DNA of 64,000 nt. Origin: Panorpa germanica (Eukaryota; Arthropoda; Insecta; Mecoptera; Panorpidae). Shown here piece by piece: positions 56,745 through 64,000 of the stretch (position 1 is the first letter of the stretch; each line of letters begins with the position of its first letter). Below the pieces are notes generated by a model. That model had not been told where the DNA came from. It was given only the letters and a program-made list of their open reading frames with translations, and did not search any database. Where the stretch lies: assembly GCA_963678705.1 (NCBI GenBank), contig OY783214.1, positions 3,100,001 through 3,164,000 of the forward strand. The letters run 5' to 3'. The translations under genes were made by a program, and so were the position numbers.

Positions 56745-57163
56745 CATATATGCAGAAGCGGCTTTTGGGGGTGGCAAGCCGGGCAACCGCCAGTGGCATC
56801 GCTCTTATAGGGGCCTCGCATTCTCGCGCAATAACCCAAGTACAAAAATTTATTACTATATATGTATCTGAATCTCGCGAGTCGCTCTTTAGAAATCCCA
56901 ATAGAATCACTGCGTATATCTTTTAAGTAATTCATGTACCTTAGTTTATCATCATTAATATTTGTCGTGTTTGTGTTTGTTAACTTTTATAAAACTTTCA
57001 ATATAAAATTTTTCTTCTCGTCAATTATCATCAAAAATACTTACTTACAATTTACATAAATTATACAAAGAACAAGTGCCTCGCAAAGATCTGCCACCCC
57101 GGGGCCTCGCACAGATCTGCCGCCCGGGGCCTCGCAATGGCTAAGGCCGCCCCTGCATATATG
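56745..57163 (-). mobile_element. hAT MITE (CAGnGnCGGCC ends) with perfect 8-bp duplication, copy 2
   Basis: Element 56753-57155 (403 bp), opposite in orientation to copy 1 at 32132. Ends, read on the minus strand, CAGGGGCGGCCTTAGCCATT and, at the other side, CAGAAGCGGCTTTTGGG on the plus strand. Duplication CATATATG at 56745-56752 and 57156-57163. Shares GGTGGCAGATCTTTGCGAGG and CTTAAAAGATATACGCAGTG with copy 1. Non-coding. Confidence 0.9.
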
Positions 57164-57586
57164 TATATATATTTAGCTGTGTGTTCGCTTATACAAATAT
57201 ACTCCCTAAAAACGATTTACAGAGATAATGACAATATAGAAAAAGAATAACAGGCAAAGTGGAAGCGTACAAAAGCACAATACACAGAAATTAATTTATA
57301 ATAAAAAAAATACAGAAACAATCTTATTTTTTTTTTTATGAAGGGGAAAGTTAATTGAAGTATAGCAATAGCAGGGTTGTAACCAATGTTACAGCTCATT
57401 GTCTCTCCCTCCTTTTTCCCTATCCCACCCTACTGTTCTAGCCCCCGGCTAAAAAGAAAATGAAGCCAAACACTCTTATTGGAATTAAATTATATATTTA
57501 TTTACATCCAGTTCCATTCGCGTACAGACATACTCGTATTTTAAAAATGTTCCTCACAGATCGATATGCTCGTATATGTAGGTCAA
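57164..57586. other. No recognised feature
   Basis: Contains A/T homopolymer runs near 57300-57340; otherwise unassigned. Confidence 0.4.
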
Positions 57587-57628
57587 CCATGCTCCATGCT
57601 CCATGCTCCATGCTCCATGCTCCATGCT
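57587..57628 (+). repeat. Six-unit heptamer repeat, CCATGCT
   Basis: CCATGCT repeated six times without mismatch, then a degenerate GCATG. Perfect units suggest recent slippage and likely length variation. Confidence 0.95.
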
Positions 57629-57633
57629 GCATG

Positions 57634-58264
57634 TAGCAGCAATAAGTATTTGTACATAAAATATGACTCCATTTGATTACCTTCTAGAAACTTGTGCAAG
57701 TTTAAAGCCAAATGCTTTCCAAAGTTGATTGCAAGTAATAACAGTTGCGGATATAGATATTCTCGTGAATATTCAGCTTCTGTGCCAATTTATCATTTTA
57801 TGTTCCCCTTAACTTTTCAGTAGAGTGTATTAGAGTTGTTTCGCATAAACACAATTTATCATGAGAGAAAGTTTCTACTTTAATGTTTATCAATACACTA
57901 CTGTTTCCTTATTCATAACATGGTTTATACGTAGCATACGTGGTTTATACGTAACACATGGGCTGAAAAGTCCCAGGACTTTTTGACCAATTACCACAAG
58001 AGACTTTAGAAGAATGCGACTACAAATTCATCCAAATTGGCATGCCAACATTTTGATGAAGCCTCAAAATTGTAAGAGACTCAAGAGACGAGTACCCACA
58101 GATTTGCTCACTCAATAAATATCGACAAAGTACCATTTAAGTTAGAAGAAAGTGTGAACTTCGAACAATACATGTCAACCTCTACATAACTATGTTCATC
58201 GCACACATAAACCTTCAACCATGTTCGGTTGGTTCGTTATATCTAACATATTTTTTTAAATGTA
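57634..58264. other. Unassigned DNA with a repeat piece at 57825-57912 and a possible mariner end
   Basis: 57825-57912 matches 26840-26925. GGGCTGAAAAGTCCCAGGAC at 57960 resembles mariner inverted ends that I remember from insects, but no transposase pieces or partner end follow. Confidence 0.35.
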
Positions 58265-58359
58265 TTTATTTAACGTCGGCCTTTTTCGGATGCTATCACT
58301 CACGACCTCCAACTATTGTTGGCAGTTTTTACGGTGTCGTGGCCTCGTATAAGTGTTTA
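58265..58359 (-). mobile_element. SINE body and tail fragment
   Basis: Reverse complement carries CGAGGCCACGACACC, TTGGAGGTCGTGAGTGATAG and GGCCGACGTTAAATA, the 3' half of the SINE at 6506. The head is missing. Confidence 0.75.
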
Positions 58360-59040
58360 AACCCACATCCCGCAAAAATATTTTATATTATAAAGAAATT
58401 TTTTGTATAAATAAAAATTTATTTTGTCAATATTAAAACCAAGTTTGATAAAAAAAAAATGAAAATCAAGAATTGGTGTTATTATAGTTAACAAAATATT
58501 TTAGTTATGCTTCTTATTAGATTTTCTCTTCTGTCTCATTATTTGGAAAAATTTTAAAAAATAAATGGAACCAAGATTAAAATGGGTGTCTTTGTGATGA
58601 AGATTCACGTTCAAATATCGGTGATTTTTTTGGGAAATCTACTCAACGAAAATCTTTGTGATTGTTTCTTAGAATTTATCAATTCAATAATCATATCACC
58701 TTTAATAGTATTTGAAAAATTTGTGACTATAAATTGAAACCAAATATCTTAAATTTTAAAACGTACGTAAAATAAATTAAAGCTGAAACCATTCTGGAAA
58801 TCAATTTTTTAATTAACTTTTCCTTTATGGTACAACTCCTTTACCTTTATGATGCAGTTGTACGTTTCTTTTTGTGTATTTTTTCTTTAATAACAGAAAT
58901 TTTTGACGTAGATGTTTTGGGAACTAAATATGTATTTTGACGTAATTGACCTATGCCTTTCCGGTAGGTTTGACTGGATTTTGCGCGATTCGCGTGCGCA
59001 AGCTGGTACGGGATCCCGCACTGCTGGATTGCAATCACTA
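58360..59040. other. No recognised feature
   Basis: AT-rich, then a CpG-containing piece (TTTTGCGCGATTCGCGTGCG) at 58980-59000. No supported gene. Confidence 0.35.
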
Positions 59041-59168
59041 ACTACACCACTGCCTAATAAGTTTATGATATTTGTGAGTTCTCACATCATAATCTTTGAT
59101 AACAACCAACCCCAGAAAAAATAGCTCTGGCGTCAAGCTTCAACGCTCTCGGCCACTGTGCTGTCGTG
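59041..59168 (-). mobile_element. SINE fragment lacking the B box
   Basis: Reverse complement starts CGACAGCACAGTGGCCGAGA, continues TTGAAGCTTGACGCCAGAGC, TTCTGGGGTTGGTTGTTA and TTATTAGGCAGTGGTGTAGT. The B-box segment has been deleted and the 3' part is replaced by unrelated sequence. Confidence 0.72.
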
Positions 59169-59436
59169 TATAATGTTATATACATTCCGGCGGCGTATAT
59201 TTTTAACTTCCATTTTTGTTTTCCCAATATATTACATGTCAATTAATAATATGTATCAAATGTCATCATAAATTACAATTTCCATTTATACTATTTTGAA
59301 TACAATACCACAAGATATATTTTTTGCAAATCACAAGACAAATTGAAAATTTATTTACATCAGAAATATTGTATGTATTACATTTTACAAGCTACACGTG
59401 CTACGATCTTATGGTGGGGGAAATAGGAAGGAAGTG
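59169..59436. other. No recognised feature
   Basis: AT-rich unassigned sequence. Confidence 0.4.
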
Positions 59437-59505
59437 GGGGAAGTTCTACACGAATAGTGGGGGTAGTGCTACATGAATGGTGGGGGTAGAGCTACGCGTA
59501 GATTC
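59437..59505 (+). repeat. G-rich minisatellite, three units of about 23 bp
   Basis: Units begin GTGGGGGAAGTTCTAC, GTGGGGGTAGTGCTAC and GTGGGGGTAGAGCTAC, separated by ACGAATA or ATGAATG. A further GTGGGGGAAATAGGAAGG lies just upstream (59413). The GGGGG runs are spaced too far apart for a tight quadruplex. Confidence 0.75.
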
Positions 59506-59949
59506 ATGACAATGGTAGTGGTTATGGTGGATGTCGTTATATGGTATACATATATTATATATAACGTAGATTATTATGCAGCAACTCAATACGGGTGGGA
59601 ACAGCGCTAGTGTAAAAGCATTGACGTCGATTTCTGTCGGCTGTAGGATGGCGTGACGTTCATTTCATAGCTGATGGAATTACTGTTAGTGATGTTGCTA
59701 TATTAATATTACAAAAAGATTAACACAATGGAATAACAAACTGATCCATAACTTACAAAAATGCGCACTCAAATTTATAACATTCTACCGATTAGGCTTA
59801 TTTATAGCCCAACTACCTTAATTGGTCAACTCTAGCTTGGCCAATTTTGCGAATTTCGTCATAACTTCTAAAATCATAACCTCAATCTTTCCTTAGACGA
59901 TAAACAAAAGAACCTACTGCATCTTAAAAAATCTTACACTGAAAACTTC
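59506..59949. other. No recognised feature
   Basis: Unassigned; GACGTCGATTTCTG at 59623 is shared with 13553. Confidence 0.35.
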
Positions 59950-60290
59950 TTAAGGTGAAACGATACTTGGCCATTTTTTCTCGCGAAATATAGATGGCGA
60001 ACTATACAGCAGGGTAATATTATAAAAGAAAATATGTTTTTTTATATCGTTAAATCGTTTTATGTAAGTAACTATAAACGCGAATCAAAATCTAAAGCTG
60101 CACTTAGTTAGATGAATAACGTATCTACATTTTAAGCTTTCTTCCACTGACTTTTAATGAGTTGGATCCGTAAAAATAACTTTTGAAAATGAATATTGCT
60201 ATATTTTCTAGTTAAATTCCAATTTTTATATGACTGGTAACATTTCTAAGGGTTTGTCATAAATAAAGGTTATAAAATGTAATTTGTGAT
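59950..60290 (-). mobile_element. TTAA MITE (GGTGAAAC ends), one-ended copy
   Basis: TTAA at 59950-59953 then GGTGAAACGATACTTGGCCA. Aligns in reverse to 20375-20060: TATAGATGGCGA, ATCGTTTTATGTAAGTAACT, AATCTAAAGCTGCA, TTTAAGCTTTCTTCCACTGA and GGGTTTGTCATAAAT. The match stops near 60290 and the second terminus is missing. Confidence 0.78.
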
Positions 60291-60823
60291 ATAACAATGG
60301 TAATTTTCTTACGATTGTTTTGCAAAAGTTAGAATCATTAATCGAGAATATGACAAATATTGTCTTGTAAAACAATTACAGCAAGTGGTAATCGTTTAAT
60401 ATAAAATAAGTTTAAAGCGAGCTACTTTTCATAGAGGATGCAACGTTGCCAGATCTAGAAAACGAAGCAATAGGATTTTTTATTTCTGTATTAACTATTT
60501 TTTTAATGTACACAAGGTGGAGATATATAGGTAGATCTTTTCGTAGATTGACCATGAGTGGCGCTCAAGATATTCAAGCACACCTACCACCACACTAGTT
60601 ACCAACGCAACATATTCCCTTTAAATTCATACCTGACGCAGCTTTTGCTATTTCCTCAAAGATATAAAGGAAAAGTTTTAAAGAAAAGTTTAAAATCATT
60701 ACCTTCCTATTGTTACAAGATAGAAGAATAGTAGCAGGTATACAAGTATACCATGTACGTGTCAGTTTAGCTTAGAATGAATGCGCTAGCTGGTACGAGG
60801 CTGCTACAAGCCGGGCGACTAAG
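60291..60823. other. No recognised feature
   Basis: Unassigned sequence; no repeat partner found. Confidence 0.4.
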
Positions 60824-60922
60824 ATGAGTAATAAACCTGCTGAAGAGGTCCCCTATTCATCATTGTCCGTGCTCCTTCCTAAGAAGTCAGCAGCCGAGGA
60901 GGAAGCGGTGGTGGTGACATGA
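60824..60922 (+). CDS. Possible short open frame or exon remnant, 32 codons
   Basis: ATG at 60824 to TGA at 60922 encodes MSNKPAEEVPYSSLSVLLPK then KSAAEEEAVVVT. G+C and amino acid balance (E, A, P, S, V) are unlike chance frames nearby, and AAGATGA is an acceptable start context. There is no domain, no second exon and no promoter evidence. It could be a small ORF, a first exon on the plus strand, or a piece of a decayed gene. Low support; given because it stands out by composition. Confidence 0.22.
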   Translation: MSNKPAEEVPYSSLSVLLPKKSAAEEEAVVVT

Positions 60923-61119
60923 AGTGTATTGTACTTTGTATTCATTGTATTTTATAAGTTGAAAAGTTTCAAAGCTCGATTCACATGTATTCGTATCTAT
61001 AGCTGTATTAATTCAGCTGCAGTGACGCGGGATAAAGTTTACTTCTTAAGAAATCGTCGGTGTAGGTTACAAGAAAATGTTTATACCTTCATTTAAGGAA
61101 CAACTATTGCTACATTTAA

Positions 61120-61440
61120 ACAAATAGTGATATTGTAAGGACATCGATGGATAAACTGCAGAGAGCTATAAACAAAATTAGCAGCAGGACTGATTTATGG
61201 AGAATAGCACTAAATGAAAACAAGTCCAATCACATCAACTTCACTAACAAAAAGGTAGAAAACCTGCCAGATAATTTTAATAGAAAAATAGTAGCGTACG
61301 CTAATACAGCAAAGTATTTTGGCATGACATAAGATACAAAATTAAGGTGGAAAACTTATATTACAAAAAAAAAGGAAATCTCAAAATTACACTTAGAAAT
61401 CGAATTGGATCGTGCAAACGACAGAGCTTCAGAATTCTGA
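61120..61440 (+). pseudogene. LINE (Jockey-like) reverse transcriptase fragment
   Basis: Plus strand. LQRAINKISSRTDLWRIALN then ENKSNHINFTNKK, and after a spacer KIVAYANTAKYFGMT, an in-frame stop at 61330-61332, then DTKLRWKTYITKKKEISKLH, ending at a stop at 61438-61440. These match the C-terminal (thumb) part of Jockey/CR1-clade LINE reverse transcriptases: W-I-LN--KS--I-F, then KYLG--LD--L-WK-HI. The YADD catalytic block upstream is not present. A dead 5'-truncated piece; no 3' end or duplication was identified. Confidence 0.82.
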
Positions 61441-62254
61441 AGAGTAGTAAAATGAAACTAAAATCGAAATTGAATCTGATTTGAAGAACTAATACTATCA
61501 TCTAAAAAAAAGTCTATTCATTAATTTAACATTCTAAAGCTACAGGTAGTGAACAAAAATAAATTAGAGTGAGACAAAACAAATTACATAAGTTTACTTA
61601 GGTCTTAACTTAAAACATTTTTCATATTACATTTTAAAAAACTTTTGAAAGCTTTTTGAAACACCCTCCATTACAAGAAGCAAGCGTCAGAGGTACTTAA
61701 AAAACATTTTTTGCTTCCTTCTTGAAAAAAGAACAATGAAAAAAAATGCTCGGCTTTCGAACACTACGAAATACGACCATAAGGAAAAGACGCTAAATAT
61801 TCAAAACAGAATTCAGGCGTCTTACAAAGTGTCGAGTAACAATGAACTTTCTGATAACAAAAAGAATATTGCTTCAAGAAAATACGAGTCTAAGAGAAAA
61901 AAATATAAATACAAAAATCGTTATTTGTTAAATCTATAATTATGCGTAAGAATCTTCACATACACTTTCTAAAGTATCATTCCCACCTACTGTTTTCATT
62001 TTATTTTAGTTTTGATTTTACTTTTTAACTTTCAATGTTGAGTCCTATTACCGACAACCTTCCACAATTTGACAATTTATATGGTATAGTTAAGGTAGAT
62101 ATTCTAAAAAGGAACCTTTTTAGTCGCAATTTTGATGGATGCCTAAATCATAAAATTTGGTGAAGTTAAACAAAATATTCAGAATCAGCACTTTCAAATT
62201 AGTCTGAAATATTTATTTACCAGTTTTTCCGCTAATTTTCTGCATTGAATTTTC
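61441..62254. other. Unassigned DNA; one ATTCCCACT MITE end at 61973-62030
   Basis: TCTAAAGTATCATTCCCACC followed by TACTGTTTTCATTTTATTTT is a terminus of the family at 52688, with no recognised second end. The 67-codon frame at 61736-61939 is lysine-rich low-complexity coding by chance. Confidence 0.4.
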
Positions 62255-62670
62255 TGATGAAAATGTCGTAAAATTTGGAGGGTCGTTAAAAATAATTAAA
62301 TTACATGTTGTCTCAAAATTTTAACGATCTAGGGTTCATAGTTTTCTTTTTAAAAATGATTAAAAATAGGCAATTTCCATATACATATATCATAAGTTTT
62401 AGCTCAATTGCTATATAACTTTTAACTGTAAGAAAAAACGGCTTTCAAAAACTACATATCAAAATCTACATGGACATCTTTTTCGAAATTAAAAAAATTA
62501 AAAGAGAAAATTATCAAAAGTTTCTATTTGAATTGAATTAAATTGAAAATAAATTTGATATCAATTAGATGCATCAAAAAATAAAACAAGCAAAAACCAT
62601 TTAATTGTAAATTGAAAAATTCATTTTCAAAGCTACAGTCTCGATATTCTTCTTCCTTCATATATTTCTG
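62255..62670. mobile_element. Diverged fragment of the AGGTACAGGACGT-ended MITE
   Basis: Shares AAAATTTGGAGGGTCG-like, GTCTCAAAATTTT, AGGGTTCATAGTTTTCTTTTT, GGCTTTCAAAAACTA and GAAAAATTCATTTTCAAAGC with 46056 and 48379. Both termini are missing. Oldest of the three copies. Lies about 130 bp from exon A. Confidence 0.68.
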
Positions 62671-62795
62671 GACAGTTGTTAATGGTCAAATACTATCCTT
62701 ACAAACAAACATGTAAAATCAAATTTACAAGGAAAAGGTGTTTAAATTTTATTGAAACTATTTAATTAAAATAATATTCAATAAAATAATCCTAC

Positions 62796-62907
62796 CTTTC
62801 AAATGATCGGGTGGTCCGTCTCCTGCACCACGCATAATATCGCTGAGATAATGTTCCAAGGACCGCATTGTGTCTAGTGGACTCGCACCATTTCCCATCG
62901 ACCTTTC
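62796..62907 (-). CDS. Coding exon A of an unrecognised host gene (112 bp)
   Basis: Minus strand. Pyrimidine-rich tract and acceptor (TTTTCTTCCTGCTATCCAG) at 62908-62926, donor GTAGGATT after 62796. One frame is open throughout: ERSMGNGASPLDTMRSLEHY then LSDIMRGAGDGPPDHLK plus a G. It enters in phase 0 if this frame is used and leaves in phase 1, fitting exon C at 22548 (DHLK-G-FLNCNN). The only other candidate start is the ATG at codon 4, so it could also be a first exon. It ends like exon B (DHIK-G), so A and B look like alternatives. No domain recognised. The other two frames hold overlapping chance ORFs. Confidence 0.6.
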
Positions 62908-62926
62908 CTGGATAGCAGGAAGAAAA

Positions 62927-63561
62927 CAGTGTGTTAGAAGACAGTAAAAGAACAGACATGCATACCTTAAAGAAGAAACTAACTACAAATATGTAATAGT
63001 ACAAACTACAATTGGACAAAACGGCTAAAATTTTGCTGCCAAAAGAGATTCATATTTAGTTAAATTTGACAAAAAAAAATGCCAAAGTAAAGATCAAATT
63101 TTCAGTAATTTTTATCATATTCTCAAACCATTACAATATTTGGTTTAAATCTTGTAAAGTCATACTGTAAGATATGAGTACCATTTTTCTATTAATATAT
63201 TAAATATATTAATTAGAAAAAGAATGAATATAATTTACTAAATGCATGCATAGAGATTAATGAAGAAGTAGAAGAAGAAGAAACGGAGGAAGGAGAAACA
63301 ATTAGTATAATAGTTACTAAAGGATATTACATAACAATACCAATACTAATACAATGAAATTGTTCAATGAACACACCAACACTAAGCTGTAATTAGGCCA
63401 GCAGCACAATAGGAACACATGATACACATATAGGCAACAATAGCAAATCCGAGGCAAGCAGTCGGGGTAACACAGAACAGGCATGTGCGTTGTTATTCAC
63501 TAATTAATTTACTGCAAAATACTATTTATCATACAGTATTACACAAAATAAATTGTGTTCC
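62927..63561. other. Intron or upstream flank of exon A, nothing recognised
   Basis: A short GAAGAAGTAGAAGAAGAAGA run lies at 63262-63281. No other structure found. Confidence 0.4.
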
Positions 63562-64000
63562 TTAAGGGGGGAGTAAGGTTTCTAAAATAACTTTTTTTTT
63601 ATTTATTTATATTAATGTAGAATATATTAAGTTTATTGTGTGAAAATTTGAAGTCGATTGGGGTAAAACTGTGGGAGATATAGAGTTTTAAGTCTTCACC
63701 TCTCTGGTCTGATTTCGTCTTTCTTTGAAACTTTTAAACGTGTTTTTTTCACACTTAGCTTTTTCAGAGTCTGTGCCCTCTCTAGCTCAAAATCTACTGC
63801 ACCGATCCTTTTGATATTTTGCATACTCTTTCTTTACATAAATGCCGAGGTAGCGCTGTCGAGTTTTTTTCTTTTTTTAATTTTAAAGTATTTTAAAATA
63901 ACAAAATTTCTGATTTTATCCATGAAAAATTGATATTTTGACTTCTAAGTGCTGTAAAGAATTGAAAAATCAATAAAATAAAAAAACTCGATAGCGTTCA
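63562..64000 (+). mobile_element. TTAA fold-back family, second element, cut by the window end
   Basis: TTAA at 63562-63565, then GGGGGGAGTAAGGTTTC and the same succession as the left arm at 947: AATATATTAAGTTTATTGTG, GGGAGATATAGAGTTTTAAG, TTCACCTCTCTGGTCTG, and CTAGCTCAAAATCTACTG. It continues past the last base. Whether it has an opposite arm cannot be seen. Confidence 0.8.

Noticed and set aside
62792-63019. 75-codon minus-strand frame overlapping exon A
   Set aside because: It is in a different frame from the well-bounded exon and reads through the acceptor into the intron; taken as a shadow.
1-64000. LTR retroelements, Polintons or other virus-derived fossils
   Set aside because: No paired long terminal repeats, gag, integrase, capsid or envelope-like segments were recognised on either strand.
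1-64000. Bacterial-type systems such as operons, CRISPR arrays or toxin modules
   Set aside because: The base composition, lack of long frames, splice-bounded exons and eukaryotic transposons make this nuclear insect DNA; tandem repeats seen are simple satellites.

Overview
The window is AT-rich eukaryotic nuclear DNA, almost certainly from an insect. The evidence is long introns with GT..AG exons, a tRNA-derived SINE, insect-type Helitrons, hAT and mariner relics, a Jockey-like LINE fragment and many MITEs. There are no operons, rRNA or tRNA genes, or CRISPR arrays. I recognise no LTR retroelement, Polinton or viral fossil. The species cannot be named from sequence alone.

Host gene. Three short minus-strand blocks look like real exons: 62796-62907 (exon A, splice sites at both ends), 40814-40928 (exon B, starts with ATG, has a donor) and 22548-22598 (exon C, 51 bp, splice sites at both ends). 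A and B both end in phase 1 with D-H-(I/L)-K plus a G, and C starts in phase 1, so either could splice to C. The simplest reading is one minus-strand gene with very large introns (about 18 to 40 kb) and alternative N-termini, B being a candidate internal first exon. I do not recognise the protein. Most of the rest of the window would then be its introns.

Repeat landscape, left to right. 1-10 kb: a 2.7-kb TTAA-flanked fold-back element (943-3669), a full-length SINE with 13-bp duplications (6493-6781) and pyrimidine-rich repeats. 10-22 kb: a Helitron (12653-12981), a mariner relic (17845-18150), an AATGGGC-ended MITE (18171-18807), a TTAA MITE (20004-20375) and a SINE split by a hAT MITE (21185-21780). 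22-41 kb: exon C, two copies of a hAT element with decayed transposase (23691-24785, 39374-40318), hAT MITEs, a TTAA MITE with 49-bp perfect inverted repeats (33356-33730) and a second Helitron (38285-38628). 41-54 kb: exon B and a possible promoter, nested MITEs, two 0.7-kb TTAA MITEs, a mariner relic split by a Harbinger-like element, a MITE split by an unusually long SINE and a 1.8-kb inverted pair with a G-quadruplex motif between its arms. 54-64 kb: another hAT MITE, tandem repeats, a LINE reverse-transcriptase fragment, exon A, and the start of another copy of the first fold-back family at the window edge.

No new biological system is evident. The most useful leads are the split host gene with alternative N-termini, the set of distinct TTAA-targeting MITE families, and the nested insertions that give relative ages. 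All calls were made by reading; nothing was searched against a database.
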